Positions 30,640 to 40,633 of a stretch of 52,656 nt of DNA are shown piece by piece. The notes under the pieces were generated by a model. It ran no database searches. It had not been told where the DNA came from and saw only the letters and a program-made list of their open reading frames with translations. The DNA comes from an uncultured Clostridia bacterium (lineage in GTDB: Bacteria > Bacillota > Clostridia > Oscillospirales > Ruminococcaceae). The stretch spans positions 1-52,656 of the forward strand of contig CANQNG010000011.1 of assembly GCA_947625155.1 (NCBI GenBank). The letters run 5' to 3'. Position 1 is the first letter of the stretch. Each line of letters begins with the position of its first letter. A program made the translations under genes and the position numbers.

Positions 30640-32255
30640 TACTGGTCATTGACAATTACGATTCCTTTACCTACAATCTGGTGCAGGAGATCGGCGAGCT
30701 GTATCCGGATATTCTGGTAAAGCGCAATGATGCCATTACCATTGCAGAGATCGAAGCCCTGCACCCGCAGGCGATCGTGATCTCACCCGGACCGGGCTAT
30801 CCGGCATCCGCAGGGATCTCCATTGAGGTGGTAAAGACGTTCAGCGGCAGGATCCCGCTGCTCGGGGTCTGTCTCGGACACCAGTCCATCGTGGAAGCTT
30901 TCGGCGGGAAGATCATTCCTGCACACCAGCTGATGCACGGCAAGTCCAGCAGCATCAAAATGGAGGAGGATCACCCGCTGTTCCGAGGGGTCTCCTGTCC
31001 CTTCACTGCCGGGCGGTATCATTCGCTGATCGCCGATGAACATTCGCTACCGGGATGCCTGAAGGTCATTGCGCTCGATGAGGGCGGACAGATCATGGGC
31101 GTTTCACATACATCACATAAAACATATGGTCTGCAGTTCCACCCGGAATCTGTTCTGACCGGAGAGGGGAAGATGATCTTGAAGAATTTCATGACAGATG
31201 CAGGGCTGCTGCCCGCAGGATCGGAGGAAAAGCCGGTCGATCTCAAGCCTATCTACAGCAAGCTCATTGACGGGCAGGATCTCACGATGCAGGAAGCCGA
31301 AGAGACCATGGACATGCTGATGAGCGGCAAGGCTTCGGAGCTGCAGATCGCCTCCGTACTGGTCGCACTTGCGACGAAGGGCGAGACACCAGAGGAAATT
31401 GCCGGATTCGCCAAGGGCATGCGTGCCAAAGCAGCGCTCGTGCCGGATGCTGCCGACACGATCGACATTGTGGGTACGGGCGGTGACAAGGCGTTCACGT
31501 TCAACATCTCCACCACTTCCGCTTTCGTGGCAGCCGCAGCCGGTGCAAAGGTAGCCAAGCACGGCAACCGTTCTGTTTCGAGCAAGAGCGGTGCAGCCGA
31601 TGTGCTGGAAGCGCTCGGTGTGAAGATCGCTACCAAGCCGGAACAGGCAAAAGCCTGCATCGACAAGGTGGGCATTTCGTTCCTGTTTGCGCAGAGCTAT
31701 CATGCAAGTATGCGTTTTGTAGGACCTGTCCGTGGAAAGCTCGGTGTGCGCACGGTGTTCAATGTCCTCGGACCGCTCACCAACCCGGCAAGGGCAGACT
31801 ATATCGTTCTGGGCGTATATGCCAAGGAATTGACGGAGGTCATGGCAAATGTGCTGATGCAGGTCGGCATAAAGCGGGCAATGGTCGTATTTGGCAATGA
31901 CGTGATGGACGAGATCTCTGTCTCCGCACCGACAACGGTCACGGAAGTCAAGGACGGCAAGCTCTCCACCTATGAGATCAAGCCGGAAGAATTCGGGCTG
32001 CAAACCTATCCGAGATCTGAGATCGTCGGCGGCACACCGCAGGAAAATGCAAAGATCACCCGTGGCATTCTGGACGGCAGTATCACGGGGGCAAAGCGGG
32101 ATATCATACTGCTGAATGCAGGTGCGGCACTCTATACTTACGGGGTGACGGATTCCCTCAAGGCTGGTGTGCAGCTTGCAGCGGAGACGATCGATTCCGG
32201 CAAGGCACTTGCGAAACTGGACGAATTCGTGCAGTTCACCAACGAGCTGGAGTAA
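30636..32255 (+). CDS. trpGD: TrpG-TrpD fusion: glutamine amidotransferase and anthranilate phosphoribosyltransferase
   Basis: A 539-residue fusion. Residues 1 to about 195 are the class I glutaminase TrpG, which feeds ammonia to TrpE: oxyanion region SPGPGYPASAG, nucleophile Cys in LGVCLGHQS, and His in LQFHPES. Residues about 205-539 are TrpD, which adds phosphoribose to anthranilate: DIVGTGGDKAFTFNIST, KHGNRSVSSKSGAADVLE, and a complete C-terminal half (NPARADYIVLGVY). The same fusion is well known in enterobacteria and occurs in some Clostridia. No frameshift or internal start with a ribosome site is seen at the junction. Confidence 0.96.
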   Translation: MILVIDNYDSFTYNLVQEIGELYPDILVKRNDAITIAEIEALHPQAIVISPGPGYPASAGISIEVVKTFSGRIPLLGVCLGHQSIVEAFGGKIIPAHQLMHGKSSSIKMEEDHPLFRGVSCPFTAGRYHSLIADEHSLPGCLKVIALDEGGQIMGVSHTSHKTYGLQFHPESVLTGEGKMILKNFMTDAGLLPAGSEEKPVDLKPIYSKLIDGQDLTMQEAEETMDMLMSGKASELQIASVLVALATKGETPEEIAGFAKGMRAKAALVPDAADTIDIVGTGGDKAFTFNISTTSAFVAAAAGAKVAKHGNRSVSSKSGAADVLEALGVKIATKPEQAKACIDKVGISFLFAQSYHASMRFVGPVRGKLGVRTVFNVLGPLTNPARADYIVLGVYAKELTEVMANVLMQVGIKRAMVVFGNDVMDEISVSAPTTVTEVKDGKLSTYEIKPEEFGLQTYPRSEIVGGTPQENAKITRGILDGSITGAKRDIILLNAGAALYTYGVTDSLKAGVQLAAETIDSGKALAKLDEFVQFTNELE

Positions 32256-32258
32256 GCC

Positions 32259-33038
32259 ATGATCTTAGATGACATCTGTGAAAAGCGCAGGGAGCAGCTT
32301 GCGGCGGAGCTGAAACGCTGCTCCCGTTCGGATATGCGCAGGCTTGCGGAAACAGCACCGCAGAAGTCCGGCTTTATTGTGGCGCTCCGGAAGCCCGGTC
32401 TTTCCTGCATCTGTGAGGTGAAAAAGGCATCGCCCTCTAAGGGGCTGATCCGACCGGATCTTCGCCCGGTGGAGCTGGCAAGGGACTATGAAGCCGCCGG
32501 GGCGGACTGCATTTCCTGCCTGACAGAGGCGCATTATTTTCAGGGGAGCAGCACGTATCTGCGGGAGATCGCAGAACATGTGAGCATTCCCGTGCTGCGG
32601 AAAGATTTTATCTTGGACGAATACCAGATCTACGAGGCAAAGGCGATCGGGGCATCTGCTGTCCTGCTGATCGCGGCAATGCTGGAATTCGGGGAGTTGA
32701 AAGCCTTTTTTGAACTGGCACATTCCCTCGGGCTGGATTGTCTCATGGAAGTGCATACTCCGGCAGAAATGGAGACTGTGCAGCAGCTTTCCCCGCAGCT
32801 CATCGGCGTGAATAATCGTGACCTGAAGACCTTCGAGGTGCATTTGTCGCATACGGCAGAACTTGCCGGCATGCGGCAGGCGGGACAGCTCTTGGTCTCC
32901 GAAAGCGGTATCCGGAACAATGCCGATATGCACACCGTACAGGCAAACGGAGCGGATGCTGTGCTTATCGGCGAAACGCTCATGCGCAGTGACAATATTG
33001 CTGCAACGCTCCATGCACTCCGGGAGGGGACGGCATGA
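32259..33038 (+). CDS. trpC: Indole-3-glycerol phosphate synthase
   Basis: A 259-residue TIM barrel that closes the indole ring. The catalytic Lys and Glu appear in CICEVKKASPSKG and VLRKDFILDEYQIYEAKA, and GVNNRDLKTFEVH and VSESGIRNNAD are the phosphate-binding loops. It starts 3 bp after the trpGD stop, with GGAG as ribosome site, and overlaps trpF by 4 bp (ATGA). Unlike the E. coli protein it is not fused to TrpF. Length is normal for a monofunctional TrpC. Confidence 0.97.
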   Translation: MILDDICEKRREQLAAELKRCSRSDMRRLAETAPQKSGFIVALRKPGLSCICEVKKASPSKGLIRPDLRPVELARDYEAAGADCISCLTEAHYFQGSSTYLREIAEHVSIPVLRKDFILDEYQIYEAKAIGASAVLLIAAMLEFGELKAFFELAHSLGLDCLMEVHTPAEMETVQQLSPQLIGVNNRDLKTFEVHLSHTAELAGMRQAGQLLVSESGIRNNADMHTVQANGADAVLIGETLMRSDNIAATLHALREGTA

Positions 33039-33646
33039 AGCTCAAGATCTGCGGCATCCGCAGAACGGAAGATGTGCAGTACCTGAACGCATACGAGCCG
33101 GATCTTGCAGGGTTCATCTGTTCCCAGCCGTTCTGGCGGTATGTATCGCCGGAGCAGATGGCACAGCTGACACAGCAGCTTGATGGGGCGATCCTGCGTG
33201 TGGGGGTCTTTGTTGACCCGACGATCGAGGAGATCACCCGCTATGCGGAATGGCTCCATGTCATCCAGCTGCACGGAAACGAGACCCCGGCGCTGATCGC
33301 CGAGATCCGGAAGCGCTGGGACGTGGAGATCTGGAAAGCTGCCCGTGTCCGGACAGCAGAGGACATCCAGCGTGCAGAAGCACTGCCGGTCGATAAGCTC
33401 GTGCTGGACAGCTTTTCCCCTGTTTCCCACGGCGGGACGGGAACGGTCGCAGACTGGGCACTGATCGCTGAAAACCGTCCGGAGAAGCCGTTCCTGCTGG
33501 CAGGCGGCATTTCTGCCGAAAATGCGGCAGAAGCCGCAAGGCTCCGTCCGTGGGGGCTGGATGCTTCGAGCAGTGTGGAGACGGACAGATGCAAGGATAC
33601 GGACAAGATCAGAACACTTGTGGCACGGGTGCGTGCGCTATCATAG
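33035..33646 (+). CDS. trpF: Phosphoribosylanthranilate isomerase
   Basis: A 203-residue TIM barrel that performs the Amadori rearrangement. [10 protein letters not shown] carries the catalytic Cys near residue 5, and [18 protein letters not shown] the catalytic Asp near 128 and the phosphate loop. [14 protein letters not shown] is the second phosphate loop. The start overlaps trpC by 4 bp after GGGAGGGG. The typical sequence LDxxxxxxGGTG is intact. Confidence 0.96.
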   Translation: MKLKICGIRRTEDVQYLNAYEPDLAGFICSQPFWRYVSPEQMAQLTQQLDGAILRVGVFVDPTIEEITRYAEWLHVIQLHGNETPALIAEIRKRWDVEIWKAARVRTAEDIQRAEALPVDKLVLDSFSPVSHGGTGTVADWALIAENRPEKPFLLAGGISAENAAEAARLRPWGLDASSSVETDRCKDTDKIRTLVARVRALS

Positions 33647-33660
33647 AAAGGAAGGATCGT

Positions 33661-34848
33661 ATGGAAAAAATCGGTAGATTCGGCGATTTCGGCGGACAGT
33701 ATGTGCCGGAGACCGTGATGAATGCCGTTTCGGAATTGCAGGAGGCATACGAGCGTTACCGAAATGACCCCCAATTTTTGGCAGAGCTCCGGGAGCTGTA
33801 CCGGAATTATGCCTTTCGTCCGTCGCTGATGTACTACGCCCGGAAAATGACGGAAGATCTCGGCGGTGCGAAGATCTACATCAAGCGTGAGGACATGAAC
33901 CACACCGGTTCGCACAAGATCAACAACGCCCTCGGGCAGGTGCTGCTTGCCAAGTACATGGGCAAAAAGCGTATCATTGCCGAGACTGGTGCAGGACAGC
34001 ACGGTGTGGCAACAGCGACCATCTGCGCCTATTTTGACATGGAGTGCGAGGTCTACATGGGGCGTGAGGACATGGAGCGGCAGGCGCTCAATGTCTACCG
34101 CATGGAGCTGCTCGGCGCAAAGGTGACGGGTGTGGATTCCGGCACGGCGACCCTGAAAGATGCGATCAATGAAGCGATGCGGGACTGGGCGACCAATATC
34201 GAAACGACGTTCTACTGTATCGGTTCGGTCATGGGACCGCATCCGTATCCGACCATGGTGCGGGACTTCCAGAAGATCATCGGCGAGGAAGCCAAGGCAC
34301 AGCTCATGGAAAAGGAAGGCAAGCTCCCCGACTGCGTGGTCGCCTGTGTCGGCGGCGGCTCGAATGCGATGGGCATTTTCTATGATTTCATTCCGGACAA
34401 GTCCGTGCGCCTTGTGGGTGCGGAGGCTGCCGGACGGGGCATTGACACCGATCAGCACGCTGCCACGATCAGCAGGGGCGAAAAGGGTATTTTCCACGGC
34501 ATGAAGTCTGTATTCCTCCAGAATGAGGAGGGGCAGATCGCGCCGGTGTTCTCCATTTCGGCAGGGTTGGATTATCCGGGTATCGGTCCGGAACACGCCT
34601 ATCTGCACGAGACCGGCAGGGCGGATTATGTGGCGATCACGGACGAGGAGGCAGTACAGGCGTTCGAGTATCTCTCCAAGACAGAGGGCATCATCCCGGC
34701 TGTGGAATCGGCACATGCTGTTGCTGCTGCCCGCAAGATCGCCCCGACCATGCGTCCCGACCAGATCCTGCTCATCAATCTGTCCGGCAGAGGGGACAAG
34801 GATGTGCAGCAGATCGCAAGATACAGAGGAGTGAACATCGATGGCTAA
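33661..34848 (+). CDS. trpB: Tryptophan synthase beta chain
   Basis: The 395-residue PLP enzyme that joins indole and serine. It begins [20 protein letters not shown]; the PLP-binding Lys is in [14 protein letters not shown], the glycine-rich phosphate loop is [12 protein letters not shown], and [13 protein letters not shown] is the indole channel Glu region. An open frame extends upstream to 33550 inside trpF, but the ATG at 33661 follows AAAGGAAGG and gives the normal length. It overlaps trpA by 8 bp. Confidence 0.98.
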   Translation: MEKIGRFGDFGGQYVPETVMNAVSELQEAYERYRNDPQFLAELRELYRNYAFRPSLMYYARKMTEDLGGAKIYIKREDMNHTGSHKINNALGQVLLAKYMGKKRIIAETGAGQHGVATATICAYFDMECEVYMGREDMERQALNVYRMELLGAKVTGVDSGTATLKDAINEAMRDWATNIETTFYCIGSVMGPHPYPTMVRDFQKIIGEEAKAQLMEKEGKLPDCVVACVGGGSNAMGIFYDFIPDKSVRLVGAEAAGRGIDTDQHAATISRGEKGIFHGMKSVFLQNEEGQIAPVFSISAGLDYPGIGPEHAYLHETGRADYVAITDEEAVQAFEYLSKTEGIIPAVESAHAVAAARKIAPTMRPDQILLINLSGRGDKDVQQIARYRGVNIDG

Positions 34849-35632
34849 CCGTTTGGATACAAAATTTGAGGAACTGAAACAGACCGGGAAGAAAGCACTT
34901 GTGACCTATATCGTGGCAGGGGACGGCGGCTATGCATTGACGGAAGAAGCCATTCTTGCCATGGAACAGGCAGGTGTGGACATCATCGAGATCGGTGTGC
35001 CGTTCTCCGACCCGATCGCAGAGGGTACGATCATCCAGCAGGCGAGCCAGCGGGCTTTGCAGGGCGGCACAACGCTGAAAGGTGTCTTTGAGATGGTCGA
35101 ACGCCTGCGGAACAAGACCGATATGCCGCTGCTGCTGATGCTGTATGCCAATTCGATCTACCGCACAGGTACGGACAAATTCTTTGACCGGTGCAGGGAA
35201 ACGGGCATTGACGGCGTGATCGTTCCCGATCTGCCTTTTGAGGAACATGACGAATTCAAGGAAGCCAGCGAGCGCAATGGGGTGTACAACATCAGCCTTG
35301 TGACCCCGACCAGCCACGGGCGCATTGCCAAGATCGCTGCGGCTGCCAAGGGCTTTCTGTATTGCGTTTCGTCTACGGGCGTGACGGGGATGCGTGACAC
35401 ATTCAGCACGAATTTCGAGGAATTTTTCGGCGAGATCAAAAGATCCGCCCGGATACCCTGCTTTGTGGGCTTTGGTATCCGAAGCGGAGCAGCTGCCAAG
35501 ACCATGGGCAGCTATTGTGACGGTGTCATTGTCGGCAGCGCTGTCGTCAGCCGGGTCGGTGAATTCGGGGACAAGGCAGTGCCGGAGATCACTGCATTCT
35601 GCCAAGAACTGCGGCAGGGGCTGGATAGCTAA
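34841..35632 (+). CDS. trpA: Tryptophan synthase alpha chain
   Basis: A 263-residue TIM barrel that cleaves indole-glycerol phosphate and passes indole to TrpB. The catalytic Glu is in [15 protein letters not shown] and the Asp in [22 protein letters not shown] and [11 protein letters not shown] form the phosphate site. The ribosome site AGAGGAG lies inside trpB. This is the last trp gene, and its TAA overlaps the TAG of the convergent cbiC gene. There is no room for a terminator, so the two operons end tail to tail. Confidence 0.97.
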   Translation: MANRLDTKFEELKQTGKKALVTYIVAGDGGYALTEEAILAMEQAGVDIIEIGVPFSDPIAEGTIIQQASQRALQGGTTLKGVFEMVERLRNKTDMPLLLMLYANSIYRTGTDKFFDRCRETGIDGVIVPDLPFEEHDEFKEASERNGVYNISLVTPTSHGRIAKIAAAAKGFLYCVSSTGVTGMRDTFSTNFEEFFGEIKRSARIPCFVGFGIRSGAAAKTMGSYCDGVIVGSAVVSRVGEFGDKAVPEITAFCQELRQGLDS

Positions 35633-36249
35633 AGGCTGTACAGCAAAGCATTACAGATGGCGGCGGCAACGGTGCTGCCGCCTTTTCTGCCCCTTGCCAC
35701 GATACAGGGAACGCCCGATCTTTCGAGCATTTCCTTGGACTGCACGACATTCACAAAGCCTACCGGAACGCCGATGACAAGCGCCGGGCGAAATTTTCCG
35801 GCTTCCATCAGCTCACAGAGCCGGATCAGGGCAGTCGGTGCATTTCCGGCTGCAAAAATGACCGGGCGGTCTATACCGGCAGCCTTGTCCACCGATGCGG
35901 CAGCACGGGTCGTGCCGTTTTTCTGGGCTGCGGCGGCAACGTCTGCATCCGCCATGAAGCAGAGCGCTTCACAGTTGTGGCGGGCAAGGGCAGTCTGGTT
36001 GATGCCGGCTTTCGCCATGTTGGTGTCGGTGACGATGACAGCGCCTGCCCGAAGCGTTTCCTTGGCGATGGCAATGGCATTTTCTGAAAAATACAGCTGA
36101 TCGGCATAGGAAAAGTCTGCCGTCGCATGGATGACACGCATCACGACCGGGCGCTGCTCGTCCGGTATCTGTTTGTTGCCCAGTTCCTCGGTGATGATCG
36201 CAAAGCTCCGGCGCTCGATCTCCTGCGGAGCAAGGTGTTCGATGTTCAT
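35629..36249 (-). CDS. cbiC: Cobalt-precorrin-8 methylmutase
   Basis: A 206-residue CbiC that moves the methyl group from C11 to C12 to give cobyrinic acid. The catalytic His 41 is in VMRVIHATADFSY; IVTDTNMAKAGI and NAPTALIRLCELM are family motifs, and the C-terminus VARGRKGGSTVAAAICNALL is complete. The start follows GAGGAGGGCGT and overlaps cbiP by 4 bp. It is the last gene of the cobalamin operon. Confidence 0.96.
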   Translation of the reverse strand: MNIEHLAPQEIERRSFAIITEELGNKQIPDEQRPVVMRVIHATADFSYADQLYFSENAIAIAKETLRAGAVIVTDTNMAKAGINQTALARHNCEALCFMADADVAAAAQKNGTTRAAASVDKAAGIDRPVIFAAGNAPTALIRLCELMEAGKFRPALVIGVPVGFVNVVQSKEMLERSGVPCIVARGRKGGSTVAAAICNALLYSL

Positions 36250-37706
36250 ACGCCCTCCTCTAGGATATGGTAAATGGTTGACAGATCTATGGCTTCCCGC
36301 ACACTGGCAGCAAGCAGGTCAAACTGCTGTTCCCGGTATGCCTCCCGGCTGATACCGGGGGAGAAGGGGAGCTGTTTTTGTTGGCAAAGTGCCTGCATCA
36401 GGCGGCTGCTGACCTCTGCCTGATCAAAAATGCCATGCACATAGCAGCCTGCCACATTTCCGGAAAATGCACCGCCGCAGCTTGTCAGGGGGGGCGAAGC
36501 CGAGACTGTCTTGCCGTGATGGATCTCGTAGCCTTGAAATCCCGCACCGCTGAGACAGCCGAACGATCCGGATATTTCGTGAAATGTGCCGGAGATCTGC
36601 CGTAATTCCTTTTCTTTGCCGAGAACTGTTTCACAGGGCAGCAGTCCCAGTCCGGCGATACTGCCGCCGCCCTCTGTGCCGTCTGGGTCGGTGATTCGTT
36701 TTCCCAGCATCTGGAAACCGCCGCAAATGCCAAACACCGGTCTCCCGGATGCGGCGTATTGCAAGATGACGGCAGAAAGTCCGCTGTCGTGCAGCCATTG
36801 CATATCGGCAATGGTATGTTTCGTACCGGGCAGGAGGAGCAGATCCGGGTCGCCGAATTGCTGCACACCGGAGATATACCGGACAGAAACGTCTGGATAT
36901 TGCGAAAAAACGTCAAAGTCCGTGAAATTTGACATACGGGGCAGCCGGATGACGGCAATATCGATGCCGCCGCCGGACTGCACGGCAAGGTCAGCAGTGC
37001 TGTCCTCTTCCTCAAGCTGACAGGCAAGACAGGGAATGACCCCTAAAACGGGCAGCCCGCTTTTCTCCTCCAGAATGTTCACCCCGTCCGCAAACAGGGA
37101 AACATCGCCCCGGAATTTGTTGACGAGCAGCCCTTTCACAAGCGCCTGTTCCGTCTGTTCCAATAGCGAGAGCGTTCCGAGCAATTGCGCAAACACACCG
37201 CCCCGGTCAATATCTCCGGTCAGCAGTACCGGCGCACGGATGGCTTGTGCAAGACCCATATTCACAATGTCATCCTTGCGCAGGTTCAGTTCCGCCGGGC
37301 TGCCTGCTCCCTCAATGACGAGGATGTCATATTGCGCCGCAAGGGTTTGATAGCTCTCCAGAATGACCGGCAGGAGGGACTTTCTGTACCGGAAATAGGG
37401 GCGTGCTTCCATATTGCCAAGCGGCTTGCCGTTCACGATCACTTGTGAGCCGGTATTGTTCAGGGGCTTGAGCAGGACGGGGTTCATCAGCGCAGAGGGG
37501 GCGATCCCTGCCGCCTGTGCCTGCATCGCCTGCGCCCTGCCGATCTCCAGCCCCTCCGCCGTAACAAAGGAGTTGAGAGCCATATTCTGTGCTTTGAACG
37601 GGGCGACCCGGTAGCCGTCCTGCCGGAAAATACGGCACAGTGCCGCTGTCAGAAGGCTTTTGCCCACACCGGACATGGTGCCCTGTATCATGACGGATCT
37701 AGCCAA
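36246..37706 (-). CDS. cbiP: Cobyric acid synthase
   Basis: This 486-residue ATP-dependent glutamine amidotransferase adds four amide groups to the corrin periphery. The N-terminal dethiobiotin-synthetase-like domain shows QGTMSGVGKSLLTAALCRIF and AQNMALNSFVTAEGLEIGRA; the C-terminal class I glutaminase shows LLLPGTKHTIADMQWL and catalytic Cys in VFGICGGFQMLG. The likely start is TTG at 37706, 7 bases after GGAGGG; the first ATG, 15 bases later, is too far from it and would trim the beta strand. It overlaps cobD by 8 bp. Confidence 0.95.
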   Translation of the reverse strand: MARSVMIQGTMSGVGKSLLTAALCRIFRQDGYRVAPFKAQNMALNSFVTAEGLEIGRAQAMQAQAAGIAPSALMNPVLLKPLNNTGSQVIVNGKPLGNMEARPYFRYRKSLLPVILESYQTLAAQYDILVIEGAGSPAELNLRKDDIVNMGLAQAIRAPVLLTGDIDRGGVFAQLLGTLSLLEQTEQALVKGLLVNKFRGDVSLFADGVNILEEKSGLPVLGVIPCLACQLEEEDSTADLAVQSGGGIDIAVIRLPRMSNFTDFDVFSQYPDVSVRYISGVQQFGDPDLLLLPGTKHTIADMQWLHDSGLSAVILQYAASGRPVFGICGGFQMLGKRITDPDGTEGGGSIAGLGLLPCETVLGKEKELRQISGTFHEISGSFGCLSGAGFQGYEIHHGKTVSASPPLTSCGGAFSGNVAGCYVHGIFDQAEVSSRLMQALCQQKQLPFSPGISREAYREQQFDLLAASVREAIDLSTIYHILEEGV

Positions 37707-38739
37707 AAATAGCCCTCCTTACCGATTGGATCAGATATTCGTTTTCCGGATGTGTCCGCACGGCGATGCGGTAATACCGCTCGTCCAGTCCGTGAAAATT
37801 AGCACAGGAACGGATGAGGATCCCGTCTTGCAGCAATGCTTCCGCCAGTCCCGGCTCGTGCCGGAACAGCAGGAAATTGCTGTCCGAGGGAAAAACGTGC
37901 AGCCCCATATTTTGCAGAGCGTGAGACAGATAGGCACGTTCACACCGGATGAGTTTTTGTGCCTGCCGGAGATACCCGGTATCTTTCAGGGCGGCAATGC
38001 CTGCTGCCTGTGCAGGCGCAGAAACGCTCCAGTATTGCCCTTGCCTCTGGATCTTTTCGGCAAGCTCCGGTGTGCCGCAAAGGGCATAGCCTAGGCGCAG
38101 CCCCGGTATGGCATGGGATTTGGTAAATGCTTTCAGGAGAATGCAGCTGCGCCGGAGCAGGGGATAGAGCTGTTTTCCGCCGCCTTCCGTAAGATCCAGA
38201 AAGCACCCGTCCAGAAGCAGGAGCGTGCCGTTTTGCTCACAGCGCCGGATGATGCGGGACAGCAGTTCGGTATCAGGCATTTGTCCGGTCGGGTTGTTAG
38301 GCGTACACAGGACAGCGAACGGCACGGAGGCGGAGAGCCTGTCAAGATAGGCAGGCGGCAGCCGGAAATCTTCGCTTTCGAGCAGTGAGAAGCGGAGGAT
38401 CTTGCAGCCGTTTTCGGTCAATGCCTTTTCGTACTCCCCGAAAGTCGGGTCACAGAGGAGCGCCGTGCTGTAGGAAAAAGCCGCCGCTATGCGGTAGATC
38501 AGGTCGTCTGCTCCGTTCCCGCAGACGATTTGGGAAACGGGAAATGCCTCGTGGTCTGCGATCGCCTTTCGCAGTGCCGTGCAGTCCGGGTCGGGATAAT
38601 GCTCCCAAAGGGGGACGCTGGCGAGAACTGCCTTCCGAACGGCGGGCGGCATGCCGAGGGGAGAGATATTTGCCGAAAAGTCGAACTTGACCGCCCGGTC
38701 AAACACATTTCCTCCGTGTACTTGATCCAGAACTGTCAT
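37699..38739 (-). CDS. cobD: L-threonine-O-3-phosphate decarboxylase
   Basis: A 346-residue PLP enzyme of the histidinol-phosphate aminotransferase fold, which makes (R)-1-aminopropan-2-ol phosphate for the nucleotide loop. It begins with HGGNVFDRAVKFDFSANISP, typical of CobD; CTPNNPTGQMPD binds PLP, and the Schiff-base Lys lies in LLKAFTKSHAIPGLRLGYAL. Family context (between cbiB and cbiP) favours CobD over HisC. It overlaps both neighbours by 4 and 8 bp. Confidence 0.93.
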   Translation of the reverse strand: MTVLDQVHGGNVFDRAVKFDFSANISPLGMPPAVRKAVLASVPLWEHYPDPDCTALRKAIADHEAFPVSQIVCGNGADDLIYRIAAAFSYSTALLCDPTFGEYEKALTENGCKILRFSLLESEDFRLPPAYLDRLSASVPFAVLCTPNNPTGQMPDTELLSRIIRRCEQNGTLLLLDGCFLDLTEGGGKQLYPLLRRSCILLKAFTKSHAIPGLRLGYALCGTPELAEKIQRQGQYWSVSAPAQAAGIAALKDTGYLRQAQKLIRCERAYLSHALQNMGLHVFPSDSNFLLFRHEPGLAEALLQDGILIRSCANFHGLDERYYRIAVRTHPENEYLIQSVRRAIFG

Positions 38740-39677
38740 AGCAGAACACCTCGCAGGAGCAGAGAGAGCAGCAGTGTCAGAAAAGCCGTCACATACAGCA
38801 GGCGGTCAGCCCGCCGGATGTCCTCCGCCTCCGGGGGACGGTCGTTGTCGCCGATATAGGGCTTTCTGTGCAGCTCACCGAAATAATACGCATCGCCTGC
38901 CAGCTGGAGATGCAGTGCGCCGGCGCAGACGGATTCGGTCTGTGCGGAATTGGGGCTTGGGTGTTTCCGGCGGTCACGTCTCCAGATCTGCCATGCCTTT
39001 TTGCCGTCCAGCCCACAGAGGGCGGCAGCAAGGATCATGACAAGTGCAGTCAGCCTTGCGGGGATGTAGTTCAGCACGTCATCCAGTTTTGCCGGAAAAA
39101 AGCCGATCTCCGCATAGGCTGCATTCCGGTAGCCAAGCATGGAATCCATGGTGTTTACCGCCTTATACAGAAAGCCGCCCGCAGCGCCGCCCAGTGCCAT
39201 GTAGAGCAGGGGAGCGGTCACGCCGTCGGAGGTGTTTTCGGCAACGGTCTCGACCGCAGCACGGATGATCCCGGCTTCGTTCAGGCATTCCGTGTCCCGT
39301 CCGACGATCATGGAAACAGCTTGCCTTGCGGCTTCTGTGTCGTGACGGACGAGCGCCCTGTATACTTTCCTACTTTCGTCCCGCAGACATCTGGCTGCCA
39401 GCAGATAATAGCAGAAAACGCTCTCCACCGTGATGCCCAGAATGCTATGGATGCGGTAACTCAGCCATAGGATGCCCGCAGGGATCCCGGTTGAAAGCAG
39501 CATGACCAACAATGCCAGTACACCGCCGCCAAGCCGCAGATGCCGGAAATGTGCCCGGACAAAGCCTTCCAGCGCTGAGATCAGCTTGCCGATCAGCCGC
39601 ACCGGGTGCGGCATCCGGTATGGGTCGCCCAAGAGACGATCCAGCAGAGCGCCGAACAGAATGGGAAGCAGTTTCAT
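38736..39677 (-). CDS. cbiB: Adenosylcobinamide-phosphate synthase (CbiB)
   Basis: A 313-residue membrane protein that joins the aminopropanol arm to adenosylcobyric acid. Family motifs are LLDRLLGDPYRMPHPVRLIG at the N-terminus, SMIVGRDTECLNEAGIIRAA, VETVAENTSDGVTAPLLYMA and KAVNTMDSMLGYRN. Four or five membrane helices are visible. The ribosome site is GGAGGTACT. It overlaps cobC upstream and cobD downstream by 4 bp each. Confidence 0.95.
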   Translation of the reverse strand: MKLLPILFGALLDRLLGDPYRMPHPVRLIGKLISALEGFVRAHFRHLRLGGGVLALLVMLLSTGIPAGILWLSYRIHSILGITVESVFCYYLLAARCLRDESRKVYRALVRHDTEAARQAVSMIVGRDTECLNEAGIIRAAVETVAENTSDGVTAPLLYMALGGAAGGFLYKAVNTMDSMLGYRNAAYAEIGFFPAKLDDVLNYIPARLTALVMILAAALCGLDGKKAWQIWRRDRRKHPSPNSAQTESVCAGALHLQLAGDAYYFGELHRKPYIGDNDRPPEAEDIRRADRLLYVTAFLTLLLSLLLRGVLL

Positions 39678-40228
39678 AGTACCTCCAGAATGTGCAGGGA
39701 GCTATTCTCCCATTCCGTCAGAAAGCCATGACCGCAGGGGATCTGATAGTCATAGTATCCGCCGCCGGCATAGTGGGAAAGAATTGCCATGATCGTTCCT
39801 CCGTGTACGATAAAGGCGATGGTGCTGTCGGCAGTGACGGATGCCATGCAGGCTGCAAAGGCGGCTGCACAGCGCTCCCGGAAGGCTGCCGGATGTTCGC
39901 CGTCCGGGAAGGGGAGCGTTCCGCCGGAATCCACCCATGCCTGATATGCCGCATCTGCCGCAAGTTCCCGGTAATGTTTCCCCTCGAACCGCCCGAAATC
40001 ACATTCCCGGAGATCGTCTGCGACCGCAAAGGCTTTCCCCGGGAACAGCAGTTCAGCCGACTGTCTGCACCGGAGCAGGGGACTGACAAAAAGCTGTCCG
40101 CATGGCGGTACAGTCAGCTGCTTTAGGGCTTCGATGCCTGCCGCACAGAGGGGCTCGTCTGTCGTGCCGATATAACGCTTTTCAAGATTGCCCTGTGTCA
40201 GACCATGCCGCAGAAACAGCAGCTTCAT
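39674..40228 (-). CDS. cobC: Histidine phosphatase, probable alpha-ribazole phosphatase
   Basis: A 184-residue phosphoglycerate-mutase-like phosphatase. LFLRHGLTQGN holds the nucleophile His, ECDFGRFEGKHYREL the family motif, and IAFIVHGGTIMAIL the second His. Within this operon it most likely removes the phosphate from alpha-ribazole or adenosylcobalamin 5'-phosphate. The frame continues upstream into the neighbouring gene, but the ATG at 40228 follows GGGGGAATTGCC and overlaps the previous stop by 4 bp. Specificity rests on context. Confidence 0.85.
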   Translation of the reverse strand: MKLLFLRHGLTQGNLEKRYIGTTDEPLCAAGIEALKQLTVPPCGQLFVSPLLRCRQSAELLFPGKAFAVADDLRECDFGRFEGKHYRELAADAAYQAWVDSGGTLPFPDGEHPAAFRERCAAAFAACMASVTADSTIAFIVHGGTIMAILSHYAGGGYYDYQIPCGHGFLTEWENSSLHILEVL

Positions 40229-40617
40229 GGCAATTCCCCCTTGAGCACGGTCGGGATGCCGCAGAACAGCCGTATCACGGTACTTGCGTTTTCGGCGAGC
40301 AGACAGCCGCACCGTCCGACCGTTTCCCGCCAGAGACGTTCCTCCGCTGTCATAGGGATGATGCCGCACCCGATCTCATCCATCAGGATAATGCGGTCCG
40401 GATCTTGGCGGAGCAGCATTTTTGTCCATTCCAGCACATCCGTTCCTGCATGCAGGAGCTGCCGGATGAGAAGCTGATAACGGAAGATGCCCTTTGCGCA
40501 GAGTGCCTCTTCCGGTCGGCAGCTTGCACCGTCAAGGAGTGCCGTTTCTGCGATGCCAAAGCGAGAAGCGGCAAACTTTCGTTTTCCCTGATAAGCACCG
40601 CCGATGATCAAAACCAT
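40225..40617 (-). CDS. Short CobU-like protein
   Basis: A 130-residue protein related to CobU but about 40 residues shorter. It starts MVLIIGGAYQGKRKFA, a P-loop variant (GGAYQGK), and keeps the family motif IILMDEIGCGIIPMTAEERL and the terminal FCGIPTVLKG. The middle of CobU, with its guanylylation-linked His and ATP-binding strand, is much reduced. A full CobU is encoded two genes upstream. It may be a diverged partner, a subfunctional kinase, or a regulatory paralogue. It starts 16 bp after cobS and overlaps cobC. Confidence 0.75.
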   Translation of the reverse strand: MVLIIGGAYQGKRKFAASRFGIAETALLDGASCRPEEALCAKGIFRYQLLIRQLLHAGTDVLEWTKMLLRQDPDRIILMDEIGCGIIPMTAEERLWRETVGRCGCLLAENASTVIRLFCGIPTVLKGELP

Positions 40618-40633
40618 GAGATCCCCGTCCTTT

